In this document: in pieces, positions 22,220 to 31,285 of the stretch
Position numbering within the stretch: position 1 is the first letter of the stretch
Layout: every line of letters begins with the position of its first letter
From: Maribacter dokdonensis DSW-8
Lineage (GTDB): Bacteria; Bacteroidota; Bacteroidia; Flavobacteriales; Flavobacteriaceae
Assembly: GCF_001447995.1 (NCBI RefSeq)
Contig: NZ_LDPE01000002.1
Location: 310,001-374,000 of the forward strand
DNA length: 64,000 bases
Direction of reading: 5' to 3'
The notes under the pieces: generated by a model
Seen by the model: only the letters and a program-made list of their open reading frames with translations
What the model was told of the DNA's origin: nothing
Databases searched by the model: none
Made by a program: the position numbers and the translations under genes

Positions 22220-22229
22220 AAATTAGGCT

Positions 22230-22237
22230 TAGCTTTG
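22230..22237 (+). promoter_or_regulatory. -7 promoter box of rlmF
   Basis: TAGCTTTG matches TAnnTTTG and overlaps the possible TTG start at 22235. Transcription from it would begin near 22244, which favours the ATG at 22262 as the true start. Confidence 0.55.
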
Positions 22238-22261
22238 AAATCTTCAATAAGCTATAAAGAC

Positions 22262-23233
22262 ATGCCAGAATACAAGAAAAAAGATGCCTTACAAAAGCCT
22301 AGTTTACACTCAAGAAATAAACATACCGGTCGTTATGACCTTAAGGCACTAAAGCTGCTCAATCCAGATTTAAAACCATTTGTAGCCAAAAATAAACACG
22401 GTAATTTATCTATTGATTTTTTTAACCCTATTGCCGTAAAAGCGCTAAACAAGGCATTACTTATGGCACATTACGGTATTGAATATTGGGACATACCAGA
22501 TGGTTTTTTATGTCCGCCAATACCTGGTAGGGCAGACTATATACACCATATTGCAGATGTTTTGGCAGACAGTAATCATGGAACTTTAGTCAAAGGTGAT
22601 AAAATTAAGTGTCTAGATATTGGAGTAGGTGCAAATTGTGTATATCCAATAATTGGAAACAGCGTCTATGGTTGGTCTTTTTTAGGTTCGGATATTGACT
22701 CAAAAGCCATTGAGGCGGCACAAAAAATTGTAGAAAACAACGCCAATCTAACTGGTAAGGTAAAATTTAGATTACAAGAAAAACCTGAGCATATATTTTC
22801 TGGAATTTTAAAGGCTGATGAAAAAGTAGATTTCACTATATGCAATCCGCCATTTCATGCGAACCAAGCCGAGGCCGAAGCTGGAACTTTGCGTAAATTG
22901 AGCAATTTAAAAAAGAAGCGAATTAAAAAACCGGCTCTTAATTTTGCAGGGCAAGGAGGAGAGCTTTGGACCGATGGTGGTGAAAAACGATTTGTATTAA
23001 ACATGATTAATGAAAGTGCACAGTTTTCAAAAAATTCTGCTTGGTATTCTACTTTGGTAAGTAAACAATCAAATTTGAGATCCTTTTATGACCGACTGGA
23101 AAAAATTGGAGCAACTGCCCATAAAACCGTACCTATGGGACAGGGCAACAAAATGAGCAGGTTGGTTGTTTGGACTTTTTTGACCGATGTAGAAATGAAC
23201 GCATGGGCTAACGAACGTTGGAAAAGCGAATAA
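22262..23233 (+). CDS. rlmF: 23S rRNA (adenine(1618)-N(6))-methyltransferase
   Basis: Transfers methyl from SAM to N6 of A1618 (E. coli numbering) of 23S rRNA. The 323-residue protein shows the family opening RNKHTGRYDLKALKLLNPDL, the SAM-binding LDIGVGANCVYPIIG, and the catalytic N6-adenine motif NPPF in CNPPFHANQAEAEAGTLRK near residue 195. The C-terminal SRLVVWTF is also characteristic. A TTG 27 bases upstream is unlikely as start because it lies in the -7 box. A hairpin with a T-run follows at 23318-23336. Confidence 0.93.
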   Translation: MPEYKKKDALQKPSLHSRNKHTGRYDLKALKLLNPDLKPFVAKNKHGNLSIDFFNPIAVKALNKALLMAHYGIEYWDIPDGFLCPPIPGRADYIHHIADVLADSNHGTLVKGDKIKCLDIGVGANCVYPIIGNSVYGWSFLGSDIDSKAIEAAQKIVENNANLTGKVKFRLQEKPEHIFSGILKADEKVDFTICNPPFHANQAEAEAGTLRKLSNLKKKRIKKPALNFAGQGGELWTDGGEKRFVLNMINESAQFSKNSAWYSTLVSKQSNLRSFYDRLEKIGATAHKTVPMGQGNKMSRLVVWTFLTDVEMNAWANERWKSE

Positions 23234-23278
23234 ATATCAACTTTAAAAATTATTGAAGTAAAGACTGGTTTATAATAA

Positions 23279-23286
23279 TACGTTTG
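23279..23286 (+). promoter_or_regulatory. -7 promoter box of the ACT-domain gene
   Basis: TACGTTTG matches TAnnTTTG. It would give a leader of about 70 nt that contains the hairpins described at 23318-23359. Confidence 0.45.
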
Positions 23287-23317
23287 TAGCTTATTAAACC
23301 CTTTATTTGATAAATAT

Positions 23318-23359
23318 GACCCGAAGGGTCGATTTTTATTTTTAAATCCCTTAAAATCG
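23318..23359 (+). terminator. Hairpin with T-run between rlmF and the ACT gene, with an overlapping alternative stem
   Basis: GACCC-GAA-GGGTC (23318-23330) is followed by GATTTTTATTTTT, a short intrinsic-terminator shape. A second stem, CGATTTT (23330-23336) with AAAATCG (23353-23359), would sequester that T-run. The simplest reading is termination of rlmF transcripts. Because a -7 box lies upstream at 23279-23286, it may also act as an attenuator in the ACT-gene leader. Confidence 0.5.
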
Positions 23360-23364
23360 ATACT

Positions 23365-23760
23365 ATGCCCGGAGAAAGCAATCTAGAAGTTCTTTTACAA
23401 AGTTTAAAACCTAAATTAAACGAAGGGAACTATGTTTTTATAAGTCTCCCCGAAATTGGCCATATTTCAAGAGCTGATATTCTTTTTGAATTTAAAGAAG
23501 CCGAAGGCATCACCATAATATTGACAAAAGAAAAAGCAGCGCATTATAAACTAGCTTATGAATTCATTGCCTCTTGGATTACATTGACCGTACACTCCGC
23601 TTTAGATGCGGTTGGGTTGACCGCTGCAGTTGCCAATGCGTTGACAAAACATAATATTAGCTGTAACGTGGTTGCCGCATTTTATCATGACCATATTTTT
23701 GTCTCCACAAAAGACGCTACTAAAGCCATGAGCATTCTGCAAGAATTTTCTAATAAATAA
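23365..23760 (+). CDS. ACT-domain protein (tandem, small-molecule-binding type)
   Basis: 131 residues resembling the ACT_3/ACT_7 (DUF2241) family: LEVLLQSLKPKLNEGNYVFISL and ITLTVHSALDAVGLTAAVANAL, then HNISCNVVAAFYHDHIFVS. These proteins are usually two ACT folds that bind amino acids and regulate metabolism, with no catalytic residues. The ligand is not predictable. Three bases separate it from the convergent gltX stop. Its leader carries possible alternative hairpins. Confidence 0.8.
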   Translation: MPGESNLEVLLQSLKPKLNEGNYVFISLPEIGHISRADILFEFKEAEGITIILTKEKAAHYKLAYEFIASWITLTVHSALDAVGLTAAVANALTKHNISCNVVAAFYHDHIFVSTKDATKAMSILQEFSNK

Positions 23761-23763
23761 GCT

Positions 23764-25272
23764 TTAACCCAGTTTTTCTAGCGCTGTTTTAATTCGGGCA
23801 ATACTTTCTTCTTTACCAACCATTGCCATTATATCAAAAATATGGGGACCTTTCATATCACCAACTAAGAACAAACGTAGGGGAGGCATAACCTTACCAA
23901 AAGAAAGTTCTTTTTCACCGATCCATGCTTTAACCATGGTTTCGCTATTCTCCGATGAAAAATCTTCAATGGATTCTATTACAGAAATCAATTCATTCAT
24001 GATGACTGCAGTATCTTCTTTCCACTGCTTTTTGGCAGCCTTTGCATTATACTCAGTGGGAGCTACGAAAAAATAATCTGACAGATCCCAAAAATCGGAA
24101 ACAAAAACTGCGCGTTCTTTTATTAAACTTACCACCTTGGTTACATACTCCAGATTAACCTTATCCTCATCAGTAGTATGCTCTTTCACAATGGGTAAGA
24201 AGCTATTAGCCAGTTCTGTATCGGCAGTTTCCTGTAAATAGTGTTGATTGTACCATTTGGTCTTTTCTGGGTCAAAACGCGCTCCAGATTTATTTACACG
24301 ATCTAAACTAAAGGTTTTCACCAACTCGTCTAAAGAAAATAGTTCTTGTTCCGTACCAGGATTCCATCCTAATAAAGCCAAAAAATTAACAACTGCTTCA
24401 GGAAAATATCCTGATTCTTTATAACCAACAGAATCGTTCCAAGAAAGAGGAAAAACCGGAAAGCCCATTTTTTCACCATCACGCTTACTCAATTTACCTT
24501 TACCAACAGGTTTCATAATCAATGGTAAATGAGCAAATTCTGGAGCATTCCATTCAAATGCATCATACAACTGTTTGTGTAATGCTAAAGAAGGTAACCA
24601 TTCTTCGCCACGAATTACATGAGAAATTTCCATTAAATGGTCATCAACAATATTTGCCAAATGATACGTTGGCATACCATCACTCTTAAAAAGAACTTTG
24701 TCATCTAGCACATTTGTATCTATCTGTATTGTACCACGAATTAAATCTTGCAATTGCAATTTTTCATCTGGCGGCGTTAAAAATCGAATAACATAGTCAT
24801 CACCATTGGCCAACCTTTCTTTAACTTCTTCTGGCATTAATGAAAGAGAATTATCCAACTTTAACCTGTTATGCCAGTTATATATAAAAGTTTTACCTTT
24901 TTCTTCATGCTCTTTTCTATGAGCATCTAAGCTTTCTGAAGTATCAAAAGCATAATATGCCTTACCTTTCGCAATTAGATCATCTGCGTATTTCTTATAT
25001 AAAGATTTACGCTCGCTCTGTCTATACGGTCCAAAACTACCTTCTTTACCAACACCTTCATCAAAAGGAATTCCGCACCAGTTCAATGCATCAATTATAT
25101 ATTGTTCCGCACCTTCCACATATCTATTTTGATCGGTATCTTCTATACGCAGTATAAAATCGCCACCATGTTTTTTGGCAAATAAATAATTAAAAAGGGC
25201 CGTGCGCACACCGCCAATATGTAATGGTCCTGTAGGACTTGGTGCAAAACGCACACGAACTTTCTTCGACAT
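23764..25272 (-). CDS. gltX: Glutamate-tRNA ligase
   Basis: Class I synthetase charging tRNA(Glu). 502 residues from the ATG at 25272. HIGH-type motif in APSPTGPLHIGG (residues 10-21) and KMSKS-type motif KLSKRDG near 258, with RIEDTDQNR following the first. C-terminal anticodon-binding helices are present. The frame can be extended 49 codons upstream to 25419, but that extension has no family similarity, and a minus-strand -7 box (25291-25298) lies within it, so it is rejected. Divergent from the DUF4175 operon. Confidence 0.96.
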   Translation of the reverse strand: MSKKVRVRFAPSPTGPLHIGGVRTALFNYLFAKKHGGDFILRIEDTDQNRYVEGAEQYIIDALNWCGIPFDEGVGKEGSFGPYRQSERKSLYKKYADDLIAKGKAYYAFDTSESLDAHRKEHEEKGKTFIYNWHNRLKLDNSLSLMPEEVKERLANGDDYVIRFLTPPDEKLQLQDLIRGTIQIDTNVLDDKVLFKSDGMPTYHLANIVDDHLMEISHVIRGEEWLPSLALHKQLYDAFEWNAPEFAHLPLIMKPVGKGKLSKRDGEKMGFPVFPLSWNDSVGYKESGYFPEAVVNFLALLGWNPGTEQELFSLDELVKTFSLDRVNKSGARFDPEKTKWYNQHYLQETADTELANSFLPIVKEHTTDEDKVNLEYVTKVVSLIKERAVFVSDFWDLSDYFFVAPTEYNAKAAKKQWKEDTAVIMNELISVIESIEDFSSENSETMVKAWIGEKELSFGKVMPPLRLFLVGDMKGPHIFDIMAMVGKEESIARIKTALEKLG

Positions 25273-25290
25273 AATGATTATTTGATTGCG

Positions 25291-25298
25291 CAAAGATA
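25291..25298 (-). promoter_or_regulatory. -7 promoter box of gltX
   Basis: On the minus strand this reads TATCTTTG, a perfect TAnnTTTG, 18 bases before the ATG at 25272. It fixes the gltX start. Confidence 0.65.
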
Positions 25299-25431
25299 CA
25301 TAACCAAGTGTTTTTAAATATAGAATACGAAATAGGATTTCACTTAAGTAAAGCGCATTTTCACTGTAATAAACAGCATTAAAGGATTTTGATTTAACAA
25401 ATATTTCCCAACAAACCATCTTAATATCCGT

Positions 25432-25439
25432 TATCTTGG
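25432..25439 (+). promoter_or_regulatory. Probable -7 box of the DUF4175-ybeY-mnmG operon
   Basis: TATCTTGG has one mismatch to TAnnTTTG and lies 14 bases before the TTG start at 25454. Confidence 0.35.
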
Positions 25440-25453
25440 TATAAAAAAGGTAA

Positions 25454-28400
25454 TTGCAAGACTATAATCACATATTACACCGGTTAAATCAATTTATAAA
25501 AAAACATTATTCTCAAATTCTTCTAAAGGGAATTTTGCTTTTTATAGCGTTAGGATTTTTGTTTTTCCTCACCATCTTAGCTATAGAGTACTTTCTTTGG
25601 TTAAACTCTTTGGGCCGAACGGTATTATTTACCTTGTTCATAGCAGTAGAAGTTCTATTGCTTTATAAATACATTTTAATACCGGTCTTCTATCTTCTTA
25701 AATTAAAAAAGGGTATAGGAAATAAAGAAGCCGCAAATATGATTGGCAAGCATTTTCCAGAAGTAGGGGATAAACTCACAAATTTGTTGGACTTAGCAGA
25801 AGATTCTGAACAGTCTGAATTATTACTAGCTAGTATTGCACAGCGTTCCAAACAAATGGATTCCGTTCCATTTTCAAGCGCAATTGATTTTAAAGACGCC
25901 ATCAAATATGTAAAGTATTCTATTATACCGATTGTTATTGTCTGTTTACTTTACCTCACCGGTAATTGGAGTTCATTTTTTGGTACATATGAAAGAGTTG
26001 TAAATTATGAAATGGCATATGAAAAACCTGCACCGTTTCAATTTCATGTACTTACCGATCAATTAAGTGCTTTGCAAAATGAATCATTCACCATTCAAGT
26101 TTCCACAAATGGTAAAGTTAAACCAGAAAATGTGTACATCGTAGTAGACGGTAAACCCATATTGATGCAAAAACAGGACGGGATTTATGAATACACCTTT
26201 TCACCACCCATACAATCTACAAATTTTACGTTTTTGGCCAATGAAGTTAATTCAAAATCCTACTCATTAATCGCATTGAAAACTCCTTCAATATTAGATT
26301 TTTCAATGGATTTAAAATATCCTACTTACCTGAACAAACCAAATGAAACAATCAAAAGTACGGGTAATGCGATTTTACCGGAAGGAACCCAAGTAACATG
26401 GAACATTGAAGGAGAAAATACCGAAAAGATTAATCTAAACACAAAAGATACCGTTCAATCTTTTATAAAAGAAAAAAACACTTTTACAATTCAACGGAAA
26501 ATATACAACGACCTAGATTATGAACTTACCACAACCAATGTAAATGTCCAAAATTATGAACGTTTAGAATACTCGTTCAAAGTAATTAAAGATGCTTATC
26601 CAACATTAAAGGTGAACCAGGTTTTAGATTCCTTGAATCCAAATGTTTCGTACTATACAGGAAATGCAAGTGACGATTATGGTCTTTCAAAAATTGAACT
26701 TGTTTACTTTGAAGTTGGTAAAGAGAATCAAGAGCAGAAAATAGACCTTGCAAAACCCAGTTCAAATTTTGAACAGTTTTACTACACCTTTCCATCAGGT
26801 TTGGCATTAGAATCCGGTAAACAATATGCTTTCTATTTCCAAGTAACCGATAACGATGCCATACACCATGGAAAGGCTATAAAAAGTCAAATATTCCAAC
26901 AGGTATTATTAAATGAAAATCAACTCAAGAATAAAGATCTTGAATCTCAACAATCACTCATAAAGGATTTAGACAAATCTTTAGAACGTGCAAAACAACA
27001 GAAAGAATCATTAGAGGAAATAAATCAAAATCAAAAAGAGAAAAGTAGTTTAAATTTTAATGATCAAAATCAAATTAAAGACTATTTAAAAAAGCAAGAA
27101 CAACAAGAGCAATTAATGCAAAAGTTCAGCAAAGAGTTAAAGGAAAACCTAGACAAAGGAAACAAGGATGATAAATTAAACCAATTGTTACAAGAACGAT
27201 TGGAGCGACAAGAACAACAAGCCAAGAAAAACCAGCAACTGCTAGAAGAACTTAATAAAGTAGCAGATAAAATTAAAAAAGAAGAGCTTACTAAAAAGCT
27301 TGAAGAATTAGGTAAAAAGCAACAAAATAGCGAACGCAGCCTAGAACAATTATTAGAATTGACCAAGCGCTATTATGTCACAGAAAAAGCGTCTCAGCTA
27401 GCACGTGATCTTGAAGAACTGGCAAAAAAGCAAGAGGAACTTTCTAAAAAGAATAAAGAAGAAAATAGTTCAATTAAGCAGCAACAATTAAATAAAGCTT
27501 TTAATGAATTGTCCAAAGAAATGGATGGGCTAAAAAATGATAATAAAAAATTAAAAAAACCAATTGATTTAAATTTAGATACCAATAAAAAAGAAGCTAT
27601 TAAAGAAGATCAGAATGAAGCTTTAGACGAACTACAAAAACAAGAAAATTCAGAATCAAAATCAACCCCGGAAAGCGATCAAAACAATGCTTCAAAGAAA
27701 CAAAAATCCGCTGCGCAGAAAATGAAAGAAATGAGTGAGCAGCTCAGCTCATCTTCTTCCAGTAGTAGTGGAGGATCATCAGTAGCCGAAGATGCAGAAA
27801 TGCTAAGACAAATATTGGATAACCTCATTATATTTTCATTTAAGCAAGAATCTTTATTTGATAAACTATCGGCTAAACAAGACCAAGATCAAACGCAATA
27901 CTCACAAACAGTTCGTGACCAAAATGAATTAAGAGGGTTATTTGAACATGTTGACGATAGTCTTTTTGCCTTGTCTTTACGACAAGCAGAACTTTCAGAA
28001 TTTGTAAATGAACAAATTACCGAAGTATATTATAACATTGATAAATCTTTAGAAACAATGGCAGATGGACAATTGTTTCAAGGAATTTCACATCAAAAAT
28101 ATGTATTGACCGCTTCAAACAGCTTAGCAGATTTTTTAGCAAATGTTATGGATAATATGCAAGAAAGTATGCAAATGGGTAAAGGTTCCGGTCAAAATGA
28201 AGGAGGTTTTCAACTACCAGATATTATCAAAGGACAACAACAACTTGGGGAAAAAATGGGTCAACAAGGCCAATCCGGAAAAAAAGGTAAAAGTGGAGAA
28301 GGAGAAAAGGGAAGTAAGGGCGAACAAGGAGAAGGAGGAAAACAAGGAGAGAATGGGGAGCAAGGTCAAAACGGAAAATCTGGAGAAAACGGAAGTGAAG

Positions 28401-28939
28401 GAGAAAATGGCCAGAATGGAAAAAATGGTAATGGTGGCCAAAAAGGAGAAAATGGTCAAGGAAACGGAAAAGGGAACTCTAACGGAAATGGAGGACAAGG
28501 AAATGGACAGATGAGTGAAGCAGGACTAAAAGAGATTTATGAAATTTATCAAAGTCAACAAAAAATTCGTCAAGAGTTAGAAAAACAATTAGAAAACATG
28601 ATTAATAGCGGAGACCAAAAATTGGGTCAAAAGCTGATTAAGCAGATGGAGGATTTTGAGAATGATTTACTTGAAAATGGAATTACAGAACGTACCATCA
28701 ACAAAGCCAACACTATACAGTACGAATTATTGAAGCTGGAGAACGCAGCACTAAAGCAAGGAGAAAAATCTGAGCGAGAAAGTAATAGAAATACAAAAGA
28801 CTTCACAAATCCTATTACTACTAAACCCTCATTATTAGAGAATTATCATAATGAAGTGGAAATTTTAAATAGGCAAAGCTTACCTTTGCGGCAAAATTTT
28901 CAAACAAAGGTTAAAGAGTACTTCAAAGCAAATGATTAA
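25454..28939 (+). CDS. DUF4175-family large membrane protein with coiled coil and Gly-rich collagen-like tract
   Basis: 1,161 residues. The start is a TTG preceded by AAAGG and by an in-frame stop; the next Met is ~95 codons in, so the TTG is the credible start. Two or three membrane helices lie in the first ~175 residues (ILLKGILLFIALGFLFFLTIL, LFIAVEVLLLYKYILIPVFYLL, YSIIPIVIVCLLYLTGNW). An Ig-like periplasmic part follows (~190-490), then a Gln/Lys/Glu-rich coiled coil (~500-760). A collagen-like low-complexity run of GENG/GQNG/GEKG triplet-like repeats occupies ~936-1019, before a helical C terminus. The family is common in Bacteroidota and of unknown function. It overlaps ybeY by 8 bases. 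Confidence 0.85.
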   Translation: MQDYNHILHRLNQFIKKHYSQILLKGILLFIALGFLFFLTILAIEYFLWLNSLGRTVLFTLFIAVEVLLLYKYILIPVFYLLKLKKGIGNKEAANMIGKHFPEVGDKLTNLLDLAEDSEQSELLLASIAQRSKQMDSVPFSSAIDFKDAIKYVKYSIIPIVIVCLLYLTGNWSSFFGTYERVVNYEMAYEKPAPFQFHVLTDQLSALQNESFTIQVSTNGKVKPENVYIVVDGKPILMQKQDGIYEYTFSPPIQSTNFTFLANEVNSKSYSLIALKTPSILDFSMDLKYPTYLNKPNETIKSTGNAILPEGTQVTWNIEGENTEKINLNTKDTVQSFIKEKNTFTIQRKIYNDLDYELTTTNVNVQNYERLEYSFKVIKDAYPTLKVNQVLDSLNPNVSYYTGNASDDYGLSKIELVYFEVGKENQEQKIDLAKPSSNFEQFYYTFPSGLALESGKQYAFYFQVTDNDAIHHGKAIKSQIFQQVLLNENQLKNKDLESQQSLIKDLDKSLERAKQQKESLEEINQNQKEKSSLNFNDQNQIKDYLKKQEQQEQLMQKFSKELKENLDKGNKDDKLNQLLQERLERQEQQAKKNQQLLEELNKVADKIKKEELTKKLEELGKKQQNSERSLEQLLELTKRYYVTEKASQLARDLEELAKKQEELSKKNKEENSSIKQQQLNKAFNELSKEMDGLKNDNKKLKKPIDLNLDTNKKEAIKEDQNEALDELQKQENSESKSTPESDQNNASKKQKSAAQKMKEMSEQLSSSSSSSSGGSSVAEDAEMLRQILDNLIIFSFKQESLFDKLSAKQDQDQTQYSQTVRDQNELRGLFEHVDDSLFALSLRQAELSEFVNEQITEVYYNIDKSLETMADGQLFQGISHQKYVLTASNSLADFLANVMDNMQESMQMGKGSGQNEGGFQLPDIIKGQQQLGEKMGQQGQSGKKGKSGEGEKGSKGEQGEGGKQGENGEQGQNGKSGENGSEGENGQNGKNGNGGQKGENGQGNGKGNSNGNGGQGNGQMSEAGLKEIYEIYQSQQKIRQELEKQLENMINSGDQKLGQKLIKQMEDFENDLLENGITERTINKANTIQYELLKLENAALKQGEKSERESNRNTKDFTNPITTKPSLLENYHNEVEILNRQSLPLRQNFQTKVKEYFKAND
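28264..28510 (+). repeat. Low-complexity repeats encoding a Gly-rich collagen-like tract
   Basis: Purine-rich repetitive DNA (GGAGAA, GGTCAA, AATGGA units) encoding GEKG, GENG, GQNG and GNGN motifs in the DUF4175 protein. It creates long spurious open frames on both strands. Confidence 0.8.
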
Positions 28940-29351
28940 TTACAACTACCTAACCGATTTTAAGCTAGTAGAAGAAACACATTTTGATTCATGGATTATT
29001 AATTCTTGCAAAACCGAAGGTTTTTCAGTTCAAGAATTAAACTACATTTTTTGTGATGATGAATACTTGCTTAAAATCAATCAAGATTATTTACAACACG
29101 ATTATTTAACAGACATTATTACCTTCGATTATGTATCAGGTAAAAATGTATCTGGAGATTTGTACATCTCTATAGATCGCGTAAAAGAAAATGCAGAAGA
29201 CTTTAATGTCTCATTTGAAAATGAATTAAAGCGTGTAATGGTTCACGGTGTTTTACACTTAATGGGCTATTCGGATAAATCGGAAACAGCTACTGCCGAA
29301 ATGCGCGCTAAAGAAGAAGAAAAAATAAAGCTGTTCCACGTGGAACAATAG
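28932..29351 (+). CDS. ybeY: Endoribonuclease YbeY (rRNA maturation)
   Basis: 139-residue single-strand endoribonuclease needed for 16S rRNA 3'-end maturation and ribosome quality control. The zinc-site region is [17 protein letters not shown]. The first two His ligands are present, but the third position, His in E. coli (HxxxHxxxxxH), is Asp here; I believe this is usual in Bacteroidota rather than a defect. [11 protein letters not shown] and [15 protein letters not shown] are typical family segments. The ATG overlaps the DUF4175 stop and mnmG starts 5 bases after its stop. The last codons (LFHVEQ) are written by a parS palindrome. Confidence 0.93.
   Translation: MINYNYLTDFKLVEETHFDSWIINSCKTEGFSVQELNYIFCDDEYLLKINQDYLQHDYLTDIITFDYVSGKNVSGDLYISIDRVKENAEDFNVSFENELKRVMVHGVLHLMGYSDKSETATAEMRAKEEEKIKLFHVEQ
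29332..29347. promoter_or_regulatory. parS: parS site (ParB-binding palindrome), left
   Basis: TGTTCCACGTGGAACA is a perfect 16-bp palindrome, close to the bacterial parS consensus TGTTTCACGTGAAACA. It lies within the last codons of ybeY. Nucleation point for ParB in chromosome segregation. Confidence 0.85.
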
Positions 29352-29356
29352 AAGGT

Positions 29357-31225
29357 ATGTTTGGAGAAGAATATGATGTAATTGTAGTTGGCGGAGGACA
29401 CGCCGGTGCAGAAGCGGCAGCAGCAGCTGCAAACTTGGGTTCTAAAACCCTATTAGTAACCATGAATTTGCAAAACATTGGTCAAATGTCTTGCAACCCA
29501 GCAATGGGAGGTATTGCAAAAGGACAAATTGTAAGAGAGATTGATGCACTTGGAGGATATAGTGGTATAGTCTCTGACAAATCTGCCATACAATTTAAAA
29601 TGCTGAACAAATCCAAAGGACCAGCAATGTGGAGTCCAAGAACTCAAAACGACCGAATGCGGTTTGCAGAGGAATGGCGATTAATGTTAGAACGTACTTC
29701 TAATGTTGATTTCTACCAAGAAATGGTTTCTGGACTCTTAGTTGAAAACAATAAAATTGTCGGAGTTAAAACTTCCCTAGGTATTGAGATAAAATCAAAA
29801 GCAGTTGTTTTAACTAATGGAACCTTCTTAAATGGTTTAATTCATATTGGTGAAAAACAATTTGGCGGAGGTAGGGCAGGAGAAAAAGCGGCTACTGGCA
29901 TTACAGAACAACTTGTAGAATTAGGATTTGAAAGTGGTAGAATGAAAACCGGAACGCCACCAAGAGTTGATGGAAGATCATTAGATTATTCCAAAATGAT
30001 CGTTCAACCTGGAGATGCCATTCCAGAGAAATTTTCATACTCCCAAACAAAACCCTTAGCGCAACAACGTGATTGTTTTATGACTCACACAAGTGCTCTG
30101 GTTCATGATTTACTAAGAGAAGGTTTTGATAGATCACCCATGTTTAATGGAAGAATTAAAAGTTTAGGACCAAGATATTGTCCATCTATAGAAGATAAGA
30201 TAAACAGGTTTGCTGATAAGGATAGCCATCAAATGTTTATTGAACCAGAAGGATGGGAAACCGTAGAAGTCTACGTAAACGGATTTTCAACTTCATTACC
30301 GGAAGATGTTCAATTTAAAGCATTGCGCTCAGTCGTAGGTTTTGAAAACGTAAAATTTTTTAGACCAGGTTACGCCATAGAATATGACTACTTTCCGCCT
30401 ACACAATTGAAACATACACTAGAAACAAAGTTAGTTGATAATTTATATTTTGCTGGTCAAATTAACGGAACCACAGGTTATGAAGAAGCTGCTTCCCAAG
30501 GATTGATGGCTGGTATTAATGCACATCTTAAAATTAAAGAACAGGGACCATTAATACTAAAAAGAGATGAAGCTTATATTGGTGTTTTAATAGATGATTT
30601 AATTACAAAAGGAACAGAGGAACCTTATAGAATGTTTACTTCCCGCGCAGAATATAGAACATTATTAAGACAAGATAATGCTGATTTACGTCTTACTCCC
30701 TTAAGTCATTCTATTGGATTAGCTAAGGATTCACGAATGAAAAGAATGGAAGAGAAATTAGAACAATCAGAATCATTAGTTCAATTTTTCAAAGAAACTA
30801 GTGTTTTACCAAAAGACATAAATCCTATACTATCCAGTGTAGATTCTGCCTTAGTAAAACAATCAGATAAAATGTATAAAGCATTTTCAAGACCAAATGT
30901 AACTATGGATCACATGTTGCAATTGAAGGATGTATCTACCTTTGTTGAAGAAAATAATTTTGATAATGAAATTTTGGAACAGGCAGAAATACAGATAAAA
31001 TATTCTGGTTATATCGCAAAGGAAAAACTAAACGCTGATAAACTTCATAGATTGGAAGCCGTTAAAATTCCTGAAAACTTTGACTATTCTAAACTAAAAT
31101 CTTTATCATTTGAAGCAAGGGAAAAACTAACTAAAATTCAACCGGTAACCATTTCTCAAGCATCAAGAATAAGTGGGGTGACCCCAAGTGATATCAGTGT
31201 ACTTTTAGTTTTTCTAGGAAGGTAG
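29357..31225 (+). CDS. mnmG: tRNA uridine-5-carboxymethylaminomethyl modification enzyme MnmG (GidA)
   Basis: 622-residue FAD enzyme that, with MnmE, installs the cmnm5 group on wobble U34 of several tRNAs. The FAD-binding motif [12 protein letters not shown] is at residues ~10-21. Also present are the conserved [17 protein letters not shown] and [16 protein letters not shown], the second family-specific segment [18 protein letters not shown], and C-terminal [18 protein letters not shown]. Normal length. Third gene of the DUF4175-ybeY-mnmG operon. gidA is a frequent neighbour of bacterial origins, and the two parS sites flanking it fit that. Confidence 0.97.
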   Translation: MFGEEYDVIVVGGGHAGAEAAAAAANLGSKTLLVTMNLQNIGQMSCNPAMGGIAKGQIVREIDALGGYSGIVSDKSAIQFKMLNKSKGPAMWSPRTQNDRMRFAEEWRLMLERTSNVDFYQEMVSGLLVENNKIVGVKTSLGIEIKSKAVVLTNGTFLNGLIHIGEKQFGGGRAGEKAATGITEQLVELGFESGRMKTGTPPRVDGRSLDYSKMIVQPGDAIPEKFSYSQTKPLAQQRDCFMTHTSALVHDLLREGFDRSPMFNGRIKSLGPRYCPSIEDKINRFADKDSHQMFIEPEGWETVEVYVNGFSTSLPEDVQFKALRSVVGFENVKFFRPGYAIEYDYFPPTQLKHTLETKLVDNLYFAGQINGTTGYEEAASQGLMAGINAHLKIKEQGPLILKRDEAYIGVLIDDLITKGTEEPYRMFTSRAEYRTLLRQDNADLRLTPLSHSIGLAKDSRMKRMEEKLEQSESLVQFFKETSVLPKDINPILSSVDSALVKQSDKMYKAFSRPNVTMDHMLQLKDVSTFVEENNFDNEILEQAEIQIKYSGYIAKEKLNADKLHRLEAVKIPENFDYSKLKSLSFEAREKLTKIQPVTISQASRISGVTPSDISVLLVFLGR

Positions 31226-31232
31226 GGCAAAT

Positions 31233-31248
31233 TGTTCCACGTGGAACA
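31233..31248. promoter_or_regulatory. parS: parS site (ParB-binding palindrome), right
   Basis: A second identical perfect palindrome TGTTCCACGTGGAACA, here extended one base pair on each side (31232-31249), in the spacer between mnmG and the next gene, 1,901 bp from the first. Confidence 0.87.
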
Positions 31249-31285
31249 ACTAAAAATGTTCACTACCTAAATCCAACATCACAGT

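Noticed and set aside
25273..25419. N-terminal extension of gltX
   Set aside because: A perfect minus-strand -7 box lies inside it and it has no similarity to GluRS; the standard MSKKVRVRFAPSPTGP start is at 25272.
28143..28514. Open frames on both strands over the Gly-rich tract
   Set aside because: Produced by purine-rich low-complexity DNA within the DUF4175 gene.
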